Shown: positions 22,964-32,611, counted from the stretch's first letter. The stretch: 49,606 nt of DNA from Pseudomonadota bacterium (GCA_020161215.1 JAIUOM010000016.1:1-49606), one strand, 5' to 3'. Numbers and translations: made by a program. Notes: generated by a model from the sequence alone, not told the origin.

Positions 22964-24208
22964 ATGACCGCATCCTGTTCCAAGTTCCTGCCCTTTTTGA
23001 TCGCGCCCTTCCTGCCTGGCCTGGCGGCGGCGCAAACCCCGCCCAAGGCGGCCGACATCGCGCCGCGCATCGAGGCGGCCGCCGCGTGGCAAGCCTGCCT
23101 GGGCCAGGCGGACCGAGAGCGCCTGGGCTGCTTCGATCAGTGGGCGCGTGAGCAGCAGTCGTTGATCAGCGCCATCGAGGAACGAGACCGCTCGGCCGAT
23201 ACGTCGCCCACGCGCCACACCGTGCCCAGCGCGCAGGCGGCGGCGGTGCGCGGCCAGGTGGCGGCGGCCCTGGCGACCGCCCAACCCAGTCCGACGCAGG
23301 CCGGCGCACCCTCCGGTTCGGCCGGCATCATCGGCGTCGGCCTGGAGCAGGGTTGCCGCGACCGCCAGTTCTCGGACATCTCTCGCTTCTGGGAGCTGGA
23401 GTCGGGTTCCAGCTGTCCCACCTTTGGTTTGCGCGCTTTCCGGCCCACCACCTTGGCGGTGTCGTACGGCGACCGCATGAACCGCCAACCCCAATCGCCC
23501 AACCCGGTGAACAGCGCCACCAGCGCCACGGCCTACGACAAGGAAGAGATGCGCCTGCAACTGTCGGTGCGCACCAAGCTGGCCAGTGGGTTGTTCACGC
23601 CCAGTGGCGGCACGGCGCGGGATTCGCTGTGGGCGGCGTACACCGGGCAGTCGAGCTGGCAGCTGTTCAACAGCCAACTGTCGCGGCCCTTCCGCAACAC
23701 CGACCACATGCCCGAGCTGATCTACGTCTACCCGACGACGGTGCAACTGCCCGGCGGCTGGACCTGGCGCTACAGCGGCGCCGGCCTGGTGCACCAGTCG
23801 AACGGCCAGAGCGATCCGCTCTCGCGCAGCTGGAACCGCGTCTACCTGATGGCCGGTTTCGAGAAAGACAACACCTGGAATTTGCAAGCGCGCTGGTGGA
23901 AGCGCCTGTCCGAGAGCAGCGACAAGGACAACAACCCGGACATCGCCCGCCGCATCGGCCGTGGCGACATCACCCTGGGCTGGAACATCAATTCAAAGAA
24001 CACGCTGCGCGCCACCTACGTCGGTTCGTTCAACAAGTACGGCTCGGGCAAGCTGGAATGGACCCGTTCGGTGGGCGACGGCTGGGGCAACAGCTTCTCG
24101 GGCCTGCGTCTGTACGCCTCGCTGTTCCATGGCTATGGCGACAGCCTGATCGACTACAACTTCCGCCGCACGGTGTTTTCCTTGGGCTTCAGTCTGGTGG
24201 ACTTCTGA
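22964..24208 (+). CDS. pldA: Outer-membrane phospholipase A (PldA/OMPLA)
   Basis: Calcium-dependent outer-membrane phospholipase; 414 residues. A signal peptide (FLPFLIAPFLPGLAAA-QTP) is followed by a non-barrel segment of about 120 residues and then the 12-strand barrel. The catalytic region LVHQSNGQSDPLSRSWNRVY holds the His and Ser of the OMPLA active site, and NPDIARRIGRGDITLGW matches the calcium-site strand. The C-terminus ends in Phe (SLGFSLVDF), the usual outer-membrane assembly signal. It lies 67 bp after the synthetase and 7 bp before the PPTase, so all three are probably one transcript. The 67-bp gap is pyrimidine-rich with no evident terminator. Confidence 0.93.
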   Translation: MTASCSKFLPFLIAPFLPGLAAAQTPPKAADIAPRIEAAAAWQACLGQADRERLGCFDQWAREQQSLISAIEERDRSADTSPTRHTVPSAQAAAVRGQVAAALATAQPSPTQAGAPSGSAGIIGVGLEQGCRDRQFSDISRFWELESGSSCPTFGLRAFRPTTLAVSYGDRMNRQPQSPNPVNSATSATAYDKEEMRLQLSVRTKLASGLFTPSGGTARDSLWAAYTGQSSWQLFNSQLSRPFRNTDHMPELIYVYPTTVQLPGGWTWRYSGAGLVHQSNGQSDPLSRSWNRVYLMAGFEKDNTWNLQARWWKRLSESSDKDNNPDIARRIGRGDITLGWNINSKNTLRATYVGSFNKYGSGKLEWTRSVGDGWGNSFSGLRLYASLFHGYGDSLIDYNFRRTVFSLGFSLVDF

Positions 24209-24215
24209 CCCGACG

Positions 24216-24887
24216 GTGAATGACAAGCTCAGCCTGGCGTGCGGTTTTGACGGCGCAGACGCCGCCGGCGCGCCTGGCGTGCGCGCGCTGGCCACGCCAT
24301 GCCTGGCTGGCCCGCCCGAGCACACGCGCGGCGCGGCGCGACGGCTGGCACGCCAGGCGCTCGCCGAGGCACTGGCGCAGGCGCTGGCCTGCGAGCCGCG
24401 CCACATCCAGATCACCGACCAGCGGGGGCAAGCGCCACGCGCCCTGTGGCACGCCCAGGCCCCGCGCGACGCGCGGCGTGCGGCGCTGCTGGCGGCCACG
24501 GGCTTGTCGATCAGTCACGCGCCGGGTTGCAGCCTGATCGCCTGGCACGCCGACGGCGCGGTCGGCGTGGATTTGCAGCCGACCGATGCGGCGAACGCCC
24601 TGCCGCTGGAGGAGATGCAGCGCATCGCCGCGCTCTACCTGGGCCCGGAGGTTTGCCGGGCGCTTCATGCCGACGGACCTACGGTGTTCAGCGACCGCTG
24701 GGCGGCGCACGAGGCGCGCCTCAAATGCCTGGGTGTGGCGCTGCAAGAGTGGTCGCCCGCGCTGCAGGCGCGCATGCAAGCTTGCGCGACGCGGGCGCTG
24801 CGACGGCCCGACACGCTCGCCGGGTCACCGCGGTGGAGCGCCGCCGTGGCCTGGAGGCGCCGAGCGGATCGGCCCGCTTCGCGGTAG
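24216..24887 (+). CDS. 4'-phosphopantetheinyl transferase (Sfp-like)
   Basis: Activates carrier domains by adding the phosphopantetheine arm; the likely target is the adjacent Pls-type synthetase. 223 residues. Motifs: SISHAPG (98-104), VGVDLQ (116-121, Mg-binding Asp) and FSDRWAAHEARLKCLG (158-173), in which Glu166 and Lys170 are kept but the Lys of the usual WxxKE is His165. The start is a GTG 7 bp after pldA. The end is odd: the last residues and the TAG stop lie inside a 42-bp repeat that copies the 3' end of metH1, so the original C-terminus may have been altered. Activity is likely but not certain. Confidence 0.85.
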   Translation: MNDKLSLACGFDGADAAGAPGVRALATPCLAGPPEHTRGAARRLARQALAEALAQALACEPRHIQITDQRGQAPRALWHAQAPRDARRAALLAATGLSISHAPGCSLIAWHADGAVGVDLQPTDAANALPLEEMQRIAALYLGPEVCRALHADGPTVFSDRWAAHEARLKCLGVALQEWSPALQARMQACATRALRRPDTLAGSPRWSAAVAWRRRADRPASR

Positions 24888-24913
24888 AAGCGCGCCGCTT
24901 GCAGACCGCGCGG
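24872..24913. repeat. Direct repeat, copy A, of the metH1 3' end
   Basis: 39 of 42 bases match 29558-29599, in the same orientation. On the minus strand it would encode [14 protein letters not shown], the last residues of metH1 with one Val/Leu change, but the stop codon is missing. The other two differences are synonymous. It contains the stop codon of the PPTase gene. Confidence 0.85.
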
Positions 24914-24938
24914 GCGCCTCGGACTGGCCCAGGTCCGG

Positions 24939-26360
24939 TCAGCCCTTGCCGTCAGAGGCCGCGCCAGGCGCGGGGAACTCGAGCCGGACCCGCAGTCCCG
25001 ACCCGACCGTGCGATCCCGCAGGCGCAGGCGGCCGTGATGGCGCGCCGCCACCTCGGCGACCACGGCCAGGCCCAGGCCCAGGCCGGCCCCGGTCCCGGT
25101 GGTGGCGCCGCCGCGAACGTAGGGGCGGCAGACGCGCTCGCGCTCCGCCATCGGGATACCCGGCCCCTCGTCCTCGACTTCCAGGTACGGCGCACCCAGG
25201 GTGTCAGATCCGCAGCGCACGGTGATGGGCGTGCCCGGCGGGCCGTGGCGGATGGCGTTGTCGATCAGGTTGTGCAGGGCCTCCTGCAGCATCCAGGGTG
25301 AGCCGACGCAGCTTGCCGGCGCCGGTTCGAAGTGCAGGGTCTGGCCGCGCGCCAGGGCCGGGTCGAGCCAGCGCGAGGCGGCTTCCTCCAGCAGGTCAGG
25401 CAACTGCAGCGGCGCGAAATGTTGCGCGCCGCTGGCCTGCTCGGAAGCCCGCGCCAGGGTCAACATCTGCTGCGTGCAATGGGCCAGTTGCCGCACCGCG
25501 CCCTGTACGCGGTGCAGGCGCGGGCGTTGCTCGGGCGGCGCGTCGAGCGCGGCCATCTCCAGCTGGGTCAGCACCCCGGCCAGCGGGGTGCGCAGTTGGT
25601 GCGCGGCACTGGACAGAAACAATTGCTGTTCGTCACTGGCTTGGCGCTGGCGTTCCAGCAGGCGGTTGACGGCGGTGATCAAGGGTTGCACCTCGCCCAG
25701 CCGGCGCGCTAGCGGAATCGGCTGCAGGTCTTCCGGTGCCCGGCGGTCGATGGCCTCGCCCAGGCGTGTCAGCGGTTGCAGCGCCCGAGCGATGCCGCCG
25801 CGCATCAGCACCAGCATCAGGGTCAGCAACAGCAGGGTGGGCCACAGACTGCTGAAGAACATCCGCTGCGTGTCCTCGCGCCGCTTGCGCAAGGTGCTGG
25901 TGACCAACACCTGGTTGCGGTAGCCGCGTGCGGTGTGGCGCAGCTCGACCAGCCGCACCGGCTGCGTCTGGAAAATGGCGTCGGCCTGGCGTGGCAGATC
26001 CGGTGGGGCCTGTGCGTCGAGCGCCAGCAGCGGCCGCAAGGCCAGGTTGCCGGCCAACCACTGGCCTTGGCCGTCCAGCACCAGGAAGTCGATGACGTCC
26101 AGCCGGTCGGCGCGCAGTGTGGCTTCGTCGTCCGTGTCCAGGTGCTGACGAATCGCCTCCTGGCTTTCGTCGTTTTCGTCGGGGGCGAGCCGGGTGGCCA
26201 GCGCCACGGCGGTCTTCAGCAGCAGGTTGTCCTGCGCGTCGCGCGCGAAGGTGGCGGCGTTGAGGTAGTCGGCCACCGCGCTGGCGGCCACCAGCAGCAA
26301 CGCTGGCCACAGCACCAGGCGCGTGAGGCGACCGCGCAGCGAATCAACCGGCGGGGGCAT
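24939..26360 (-). CDS. Sensor histidine kinase (TctE/QseC type)
   Basis: Membrane sensor kinase, about 473 residues. Two transmembrane helices (LVLWPALLLVAASAVADYL and LWPTLLLLTLMLVLM) flank a periplasmic domain of about 135 residues of the TctE-like two-component N-terminal type. A HAMP-like linker leads to the phospho-acceptor motif LSSAAHQLRTPLAG, then the ATPase motifs NLIDNAIRHGPPG, DEGPGIP and GAGLGLGLAVV. The start is uncertain. ATG 26360 has GGAAG 8 nt upstream; ATG 26393 is also in frame. It overlaps the end of the response regulator gene, so the two are co-translated. The signal is unknown; the divergent neighbours encode cytochromes. Confidence 0.93.
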   Translation of the reverse strand: MPPPVDSLRGRLTRLVLWPALLLVAASAVADYLNAATFARDAQDNLLLKTAVALATRLAPDENDESQEAIRQHLDTDDEATLRADRLDVIDFLVLDGQGQWLAGNLALRPLLALDAQAPPDLPRQADAIFQTQPVRLVELRHTARGYRNQVLVTSTLRKRREDTQRMFFSSLWPTLLLLTLMLVLMRGGIARALQPLTRLGEAIDRRAPEDLQPIPLARRLGEVQPLITAVNRLLERQRQASDEQQLFLSSAAHQLRTPLAGVLTQLEMAALDAPPEQRPRLHRVQGAVRQLAHCTQQMLTLARASEQASGAQHFAPLQLPDLLEEAASRWLDPALARGQTLHFEPAPASCVGSPWMLQEALHNLIDNAIRHGPPGTPITVRCGSDTLGAPYLEVEDEGPGIPMAERERVCRPYVRGGATTGTGAGLGLGLAVVAEVAARHHGRLRLRDRTVGSGLRVRLEFPAPGAASDGKG

Positions 26361-27027
26361 CACGGGCATCTTCCAGGCGGTAGCCGATGCCATGCACGGT
26401 GCGGATCAGCACCGTGCCGTGTTCCAGCTTGGCGCGCAGGCGCGAGACGTAGATCTCGACCGCGTTGGCGGTGATCTCCTTGTCCCACTGACTCAGGCTG
26501 TCGGCCAGCTTCTGCTTGCTCAGCACGCGCGGCGCGGCCAGCAGCAGGCGCTCCAGCAAGGTCCACTCACGCTTGGTCAGGCGCAGCGCTTGGCCGCCCA
26601 AGGTGGCTTGGTGGGCGGCGATGTCCATCACCAGCTCGCCCAGCGTCATGACCGATTGCGCATTCGACTGGCTGCGCCGGACCAGTGCTTGCACGCGCGC
26701 GATCAGTTCGGGCATGGCGAACGGCTTGACCAGGTAGTCGTCGGCACCCAGGTTCAGGCCCGCGACGCGGTCCTGCAGCGCATCGCGGGCGGTCAGCATC
26801 AGCACCGGCAACCGATGGCCCGCCGCGCGCAGGCGACGCAGCAGCTCCAGCCCGTCCATGTCGGGCAGGCCGATGTCGAGCAGCAACAGGTCGAAATCGT
26901 GCAGGGCCACGGCCGTCAGGGCGGGTTCGGCGCGCGCCAGATGGTCCACCCCGTAGCCCAGGCGCGCGAACGCCTCGCGCAGGCCATCGGCCAGCATCGC
27001 GTCGTCTTCCACCAGCAGGATGCGCAT
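26344..27027 (-). CDS. OmpR/TctD-family response regulator
   Basis: Partner of the overlapping sensor kinase; 227 residues. The receiver has the acidic pocket LLVEDD (residues 4-9), the phospho-Asp in LLLLDIGLPDMDG and the Lys in YLVKPFAMPEL. The C-terminal winged helix shows LTKREWTLLERLLL, ANAVEIYVSRLRAKLE and IRTVHGIGYRLE. It is transcribed away from the cytochrome b gene, with 90 bp between the starts, so it could control both its own operon and the cytochromes. No repeated binding site is obvious in that gap apart from a GTTAAC palindrome. Confidence 0.94.
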   Translation of the reverse strand: MRILLVEDDAMLADGLREAFARLGYGVDHLARAEPALTAVALHDFDLLLLDIGLPDMDGLELLRRLRAAGHRLPVLMLTARDALQDRVAGLNLGADDYLVKPFAMPELIARVQALVRRSQSNAQSVMTLGELVMDIAAHQATLGGQALRLTKREWTLLERLLLAAPRVLSKQKLADSLSQWDKEITANAVEIYVSRLRAKLEHGTVLIRTVHGIGYRLEDARDAPAG

Positions 27028-27117
27028 GGTTTGGGATCAGCTTGAGTTAACGCAACTGTCAGAGATTTGAAGGCCGGTGGCGCCTAGCATGTCGGCCACG
27101 TCTTGGCTCCTGACCGC

Positions 27118-27702
27118 ATGCCTTATTCCCACATCACCCGGGCCGGCCCAACCGCCGTCCGCAGATCAACCCTGAGCATAGCCGTTCACTGGCTGTCGGC
27201 GTTGGCGGTGCTGGGCGCTTTCGCGCTGGCTTGGGGGCGCGAGCTGCTCGACGACGATGTCACCGCCCACGCCGTGCTGGCGGTGCATCGCCAGTTCGGC
27301 CTGGCGGTGCTGCTGCTGCTGGCCGTGCGCCTGTGGGCGCGCTGGTGCGGCCCGACGCAGGGCGCTGCGGCCCCACCGTCTGCCGCCCTACGCTGGGCCG
27401 CCCATGCCGCCCACGGCCTGTTGTACGCGCTGCTGCTGGCCATGCCCCTGTTGGGGTGGGCCATGACCAATGCGCACGGCCATCTGGTGCAAGGGCTGTG
27501 GGTACTGCCCTTGCCGACCTTGGTGCCGACCGACCCCGATCTGGCCGATGCGCTGCAGCAATGGCATGAGTGGGGCGCCTGGTGCCTGGTTGGATTGTTG
27601 TGGCTGCATGTCTCGGCGGCCCTGTGGCACCACCTGGTGCGCCGCGATGAGGTGTTGGTCAGCATGTGGCCGCGGCGCCAACCGGCGTCGCGTCCGAAAT
27701 AA
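27118..27702 (+). CDS. Cytochrome b561-family membrane protein
   Basis: Di-heme b-type cytochrome of the inner membrane, 194 residues with four helices. Candidate heme-ligand histidines occur in SIAVHWLSAL, VHRQFGLAVLL, AAHAAHGLLYALLL and WLHVSAALWHHLVRRD, the pattern of the bacterial b561 family that passes electrons from quinol to periplasmic acceptors. ATG 27118 is used; a TTG five codons earlier is less likely. The next gene begins 24 bp downstream and encodes a c-type cytochrome, so the module probably moves electrons from the membrane to periplasmic or outer-membrane carriers. Its direction and acceptor are unknown. Confidence 0.9.
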   Translation: MPYSHITRAGPTAVRRSTLSIAVHWLSALAVLGAFALAWGRELLDDDVTAHAVLAVHRQFGLAVLLLLAVRLWARWCGPTQGAAAPPSAALRWAAHAAHGLLYALLLAMPLLGWAMTNAHGHLVQGLWVLPLPTLVPTDPDLADALQQWHEWGAWCLVGLLWLHVSAALWHHLVRRDEVLVSMWPRRQPASRPK

Positions 27703-27726
27703 GTTCTGTTCTTGCTTGGAGTTGAT

Positions 27727-29010
27727 ATGTGGGATTTTTCACCGCGGGCGCGCGCCTGCTGGCGCGCCGTGATGCGCGGCGCGGCGTTGGCCAGTGCCGC
27801 CTTGGCCCTGGCGCCGGCCCATGCCCTGCCCAGCTACGCGCGCCAGACCGGCATGGATTGCGCGGGCTGCCACGTTGGCGGCTTTGGCCCGCAGCTGACG
27901 CCGGCCGGCATCCGCTTCAAGATCGGCGGCTACACCGACAGCGATGGCAAGGACGGCAAGGTGCCGCTGTCGGCCATGGTCGTCGCCTCCGGCACCCACA
28001 CCCGCAAAGACCAGGAGCCGGTGCCGCACGTCAGTGCCAACAACAACGTGCGCATGGACGAGGCCTCGGTGTTCTTTGCCGGCCGAGTCACCGACTCGAT
28101 CGGCGGCTTTGCCCAGTTGACCTACGACGGCATTGCCCATTCCACCGCGCTGGACCATGTGGATTTGCGCTTCGCCCGCAGCGTTACCCTGGGGGGGCGT
28201 GACACCACCCTGGGCCTGTCCGTGAACAACAACCCCACGGTGCAGGACCCGTTCAATACCCTGCCGGCCTGGCGCGCGCCGTACATCGCCTCGGCCGTCG
28301 CGCCCGGCACCGGTGATGCCGCTTCGCTTATCAACGGCGGCCTGGAGCACCGGGTGATGGGCGTGTCGGCCTACGCTTCCTACAACGACAACCTGTACGG
28401 CGAGTTGGGCACCTACACCTCCTTATCGCCTTCCACCCAGCGCAACCTGGGCCTGGACCGCGACTACCAGAAGCTGGGAGGCAACGCCTATTGGCGCTTG
28501 GCCTGGATGCAGGATTTCAAGAGCCACGCCTACCACGTTGGCGTGTTCGGCTGGAACGCCGACGTGCTGCCCGACCGCACCGCGGGCGGCCTCAAGAACC
28601 GCTACCGCGACCTGGGCGTGGATGCCGGCTACCAGTTCTTGGGCACGCGCGAGCACATGGCGACGCTCAGCGGCAGCTACGTGCGAGAGCACCTGAGCGA
28701 CATCGACCGCGTCCGCTCTTCGCTGCATGAAACCCGGCTCAACGCGTCCTACCATTTCCGCCAGACCTGGGGCCTGAGTGGCGGCTACTTCAACACCCGC
28801 GGTTCCGACCCCGGTGCCGCCACGCGAGGTCAGATGGTGCAGCTCGACTGGACACCCTGGGGCAAGGAGGGCGCCAGCGTCCCGGCGCCGATCGGTTTCA
28901 GCAATCTGCGTTTGGGCCTGCAGTACTGGCATTACAACAAGTTCGGCGGTGTCGGCTCGGGCGCGCGTGACCACGACACCACCTACCTGTTTGCCTGGCT
29001 GAGCTTCTAG
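27727..29010 (+). CDS. Porin-like protein with N-terminal c-type heme motif
   Basis: 427 residues. A signal peptide (AALASAALALAPAHA) is followed at once by one heme site, CAGCH (Cys45-His49) in GMDCAGCHVGGFGPQLTPAG. The remaining 360 residues are alternating-hydrophobic beta-barrel sequence ending in aromatic Phe (LFAWLSF), the outer-membrane assembly signal. It resembles an outer-membrane barrel with a periplasmic heme plug. It lacks the multiheme partner of Mtr-type conduits. ATG 27727 follows a clear GGAG site; an upstream TTG is rejected. Neighbours are cytochrome b561 and a soluble cytochrome c, which suggests an electron route to or across the outer membrane (inference). Confidence 0.82.
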   Translation: MWDFSPRARACWRAVMRGAALASAALALAPAHALPSYARQTGMDCAGCHVGGFGPQLTPAGIRFKIGGYTDSDGKDGKVPLSAMVVASGTHTRKDQEPVPHVSANNNVRMDEASVFFAGRVTDSIGGFAQLTYDGIAHSTALDHVDLRFARSVTLGGRDTTLGLSVNNNPTVQDPFNTLPAWRAPYIASAVAPGTGDAASLINGGLEHRVMGVSAYASYNDNLYGELGTYTSLSPSTQRNLGLDRDYQKLGGNAYWRLAWMQDFKSHAYHVGVFGWNADVLPDRTAGGLKNRYRDLGVDAGYQFLGTREHMATLSGSYVREHLSDIDRVRSSLHETRLNASYHFRQTWGLSGGYFNTRGSDPGAATRGQMVQLDWTPWGKEGASVPAPIGFSNLRLGLQYWHYNKFGGVGSGARDHDTTYLFAWLSF

Positions 29011-29021
29011 ACGCCCCCCGA

Positions 29022-29037
29022 AGCGCCTGACGGCGCT
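29022..29037 (+). terminator. Short hairpin after the porin-cytochrome gene
   Basis: AGCGCC-TGAC-GGCGCT, a 6-bp stem with a 4-base loop, is followed by a C-run rather than a T-run. It may attenuate or protect the transcript; it is not a canonical terminator. The rest of 29011-29138 shows no gene. Confidence 0.35.
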
Positions 29038-29138
29038 ACCCCCCCCACTGGGAGGCGGCCGTGCGCAGCGGCCCTGGCTTGGCCTGCTCCGCGGCCGTTT
29101 GAGGGCGATGAGCCGATACACCACCACTGACCACCGAC

Positions 29139-29528
29139 ATGACAACAATTTTTACCCGCCCCGCCCTGATGGCGGCCTTGATCGCGTTGACCGGCGTCGC
29201 CCATGCTGAAACCGCGGGCGATGCCACCAAGGGTGCCGCGTTGTTCGCCACCCACTGCTCGGAATGCCACAGCGTGAAGGAGGGCAAGGACAAGAAGGGC
29301 CCCTCGCTCTACGGCATTCTGGGTGCCAAGGCGGCGTTGCGCGAGGGATTCAAGTACTCCGACGCGCTCAAGTCCAGCCAGATCGTCTGGAATGCGGAGA
29401 CCTTGTCGCGCTACGCCGCCGCCCCACGTGCCGTGGTGCCCGGCGGCAAGATGAAGTACGACGGACTGGCCGACGCCGCCGAGCGCGCCGACCTGATCGC
29501 CTACCTCGCGGCCCAGGGCAAGCGCTGA
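29139..29528 (+). CDS. Class I c-type cytochrome (periplasmic)
   Basis: Small soluble electron carrier, 129 residues. The signal peptide MTTIFTRPALMAALIALTGV ends near AHA-ETAG. The heme site is CSECH (Cys40-His44) and the sixth ligand is probably Met105 in PGGKMKYDG, giving a mature protein of about 106 residues similar to mitochondrial-type cytochrome c (KKGPSLYGILG, FKYSDALK and LIAYLAAQGK are shared landmarks). It is the third gene of the cytochrome module, 128 bp after the porin-cytochrome gene, and its end lies 26 bp from the convergent metH1 stop. Confidence 0.94.
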   Translation: MTTIFTRPALMAALIALTGVAHAETAGDATKGAALFATHCSECHSVKEGKDKKGPSLYGILGAKAALREGFKYSDALKSSQIVWNAETLSRYAAAPRAVVPGGKMKYDGLADAAERADLIAYLAAQGKR

Positions 29529-29554
29529 GCGCAACCGCGCCGGCGGGTGGCCTC

Positions 29555-30625
<1,071 letters not shown>

Positions 30626-30687
30626 GCTGAATTTTATGCGGCCGGTGATTTGGCAGGTGCGCGCACGCCTTTTCTGACTGCTTTGAC

Positions 30688-30722
30688 ATGTTTCAAACAA
30701 ATGTTTGAAACATTCGTATAAT
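30688..30722 (+). promoter_or_regulatory. Promoter with perfect palindromic operator upstream of a Bug receptor
   Basis: ATGTTTCAAACA (30688-30699), two bases AA, and TGTTTGAAACAT (30702-30713) form a perfect 12-bp inverted repeat. A consensus -10 box TATAAT lies at 30717-30722; with a 17-bp spacer the -35 is CAAACA (30694-30699), inside the left arm. A bound repressor would cover the -35 and spacer. The TetR-family gene at 31839-32498 is the nearest candidate regulator (inference). Confidence 0.65.
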
Positions 30723-30863
30723 ATGAATCACATTTGATCCGCGATCGGCTTGTTCCGTGTGCCGTTTCAGGTCAAGATTTGCGCCATCGCGCACGGCGTG
30801 CCGCACGCTCGCCTGCGCGGGAAGCACCGCGGCATTTCCCCCATACAACCCAGGAGACAGTTC

Positions 30864-31829
30864 ATGAACCGCTTTACATCCACCCGCAGGCGGGCCATGG
30901 CCCTGACCCTGGCGGCCCTGTTGCCGCTCGGCGCCGTGGCCCAAGACAGCTACCCCGCCCACTCGGTGGAACTGATCGTGCCTTATTCGGCCGGTGGCGG
31001 GGTGTCGAACATGGCGCGCGCCTTCGCCAACGAAGCGGCCAAGCTGACCGGTCAGCAATGGGTGGTGATCAACCGCGAAGGCGGCGGCGGCGTGGTCGGC
31101 ATGACGGCGCTGGCCAACGCCAAGCCGGACGGCTACACGGTGGCCTTCTCGCCCGGCTCGCCGATCACCAATTCTCCCTTCATCAATTCGAGAATGCCCT
31201 ACCAGAGCGAGCAGATCGTCCCGGTCTGCCAGGTGTTTGAGAACGTGTTCGCCGTGGTGGTGCGCGAGGATTCACCGATCAAGTCGATGCAGGACTTGCT
31301 GGCCGCGGCGCGCAAGTCGCCGGGCAAGCTGGCCTTTGGCCACGCCGGCCCGGCCTCGATTGCGCAGATCGCCATGGCCGAGGTGGAGCGCAGCGGCAAG
31401 CTGCAGTTCAACAACATCGCCTACCGTGGCGACGGCGCCGCGATGTCCGACCTGCTGGGTGGCACGCTGGATTTCGGCGCGCTGGCGGTGTCTTCGGTGG
31501 CGGGCAAGAACCTGCGCGTGCTGGCCGTGCTGTCGGATCGGGCGCACCCGGGCCTGCCGAAGATTCCTCCGGTGACCGCGTTCGGACTGACGGCCACCAG
31601 TCCCGGCCTGAACGGCCTGTACGTGCCGGCCGGTACGCCGCCCCAGGTGATCGGAACACTCGACACCGTCTGCCGCAAGATCGTCGGCTCGTCCGACTAT
31701 GCGCGCGTGGCCAGTGGCATGTCGCAAACGCCCGCCTACCTGAATGGCCAGGCCTTTCAGGCGCGGCTGAAATCCGCCTACGAGGAAAACGCCCGCCTGG
31801 TGCCCGGGCTTGGGCTGCAAAAGAACTGA
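30864..31829 (+). CDS. Bug/TctC-family periplasmic solute receptor
   Basis: Solute receptor of the tripartite tricarboxylate family, 321 residues from ATG 30864, which has AGGAGA 7 nt upstream. The signal peptide (ALTLAALLPLGAVAQ) is followed by SYPAHSVELIVPYSAGGGVSN, in which the second half of the usual PPGGxxD loop is changed, and by REGGGGVVGMTALANAKPDGYT. It is preceded by an unusually clear palindromic operator at its promoter, so its synthesis is probably induced by its ligand or a derivative. No transporter membrane subunits are nearby. A TetR regulator follows convergently 9 bp downstream. Confidence 0.93.
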   Translation: MNRFTSTRRRAMALTLAALLPLGAVAQDSYPAHSVELIVPYSAGGGVSNMARAFANEAAKLTGQQWVVINREGGGGVVGMTALANAKPDGYTVAFSPGSPITNSPFINSRMPYQSEQIVPVCQVFENVFAVVVREDSPIKSMQDLLAAARKSPGKLAFGHAGPASIAQIAMAEVERSGKLQFNNIAYRGDGAAMSDLLGGTLDFGALAVSSVAGKNLRVLAVLSDRAHPGLPKIPPVTAFGLTATSPGLNGLYVPAGTPPQVIGTLDTVCRKIVGSSDYARVASGMSQTPAYLNGQAFQARLKSAYEENARLVPGLGLQKN

Positions 31830-31838
31830 GCGCCGGCC

Positions 31839-32498
31839 CTAGCCCGCGCCCACGCTGCCTTCCAGGTAACGGATCAGGTAATGGTGCAGATCCTCGGTCC
31901 GTCCCGGATTGGCTTGGCCTCCGGACAGCCGCGCCAGTCGGTTGTTGGCGCCGCGGTCGGTCACCGTCAGCACCACCGTGCTGACCATGAAGTTGTAGCG
32001 CCAGTAATGCTCCACCGCGTCCAGGTGCGGCAGCGCCTGGCCCAGGGCGGCGATGTAGCGCTTGGCCATGGGGTCGAAGTGCTTTTCCAGGATGCGCGCC
32101 GTCATGGGCGTTGGGTTCAAGCGGTGCTGCAGGATGAAGCGCGCCAGCAGCAGGCCGTCGTGGCCCTCGCTCTGGATGTAAGGCCGCACAAAGGACTCGA
32201 TGATGGGGCGCAGTGCTGGGCGCTGCCCCTGTGCCTGCGCGGCCGCCAGGCAGGCCTCGAGAGCGCCGAGCCGCTGCGTGTTCACGCGCTGCCCGATCCG
32301 CTCGAACACGGCTTCGGCCAGTGCGTCCTTGGAGCGGAAATGGTAGTTGGCGGCGGCCACGTTGACGCCGGCCACCGTGGCCAGCTCGCGCATGGTGGTG
32401 CGATCGACGCCCTGGGAGGCGAACAGCGCTTCGGCGGCGGACAGGATGCGCCCGCGCGTGTCGTCCGTCGGGTGCTGGGCGAAGGGGTCGGAAGGCAT
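31839..32498 (-). CDS. TetR-family transcriptional regulator
   Basis: 219 residues. The N-terminal HTH is clear: RILSAAEALFASQGVDRTTMRELATVAGVNVAAANYHFRSKD (described in two parts: residues 16-35 and 36-58), with the usual ANYHFRSKDAL recognition-helix end. The C-terminal domain (FILQHRLNPTPMTARILEKH, then HLDAVEHYWRYNFM) resembles the TetR group that carries a CerR/AmtR-like ligand domain. It is divergent from a cupin gene with a 113-bp gap and convergent with the Bug receptor gene. Likely targets are the palindrome at 30688-30713 and the divergent gap, though no copy of that palindrome is seen in the gap. Confidence 0.92.
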   Translation of the reverse strand: MPSDPFAQHPTDDTRGRILSAAEALFASQGVDRTTMRELATVAGVNVAAANYHFRSKDALAEAVFERIGQRVNTQRLGALEACLAAAQAQGQRPALRPIIESFVRPYIQSEGHDGLLLARFILQHRLNPTPMTARILEKHFDPMAKRYIAALGQALPHLDAVEHYWRYNFMVSTVVLTVTDRGANNRLARLSGGQANPGRTEDLHHYLIRYLEGSVGAG

Positions 32499-32611
32499 GG
32501 AGGGGGGCGGGTTGCGATTCGGGCCGCGCCGGGCGGCGCCTCAGGGCGGGCCCACCGGGACGCATCGCGCGATTTACCGAACAGATCACATTCACTGAGA
32601 AAGACCAGCAA

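Noticed and set aside
29022-29050. Strong terminator after the porin-cytochrome gene
   Set aside because: The hairpin has only 6 bp and is followed by C rather than T, so it is listed as weak only.
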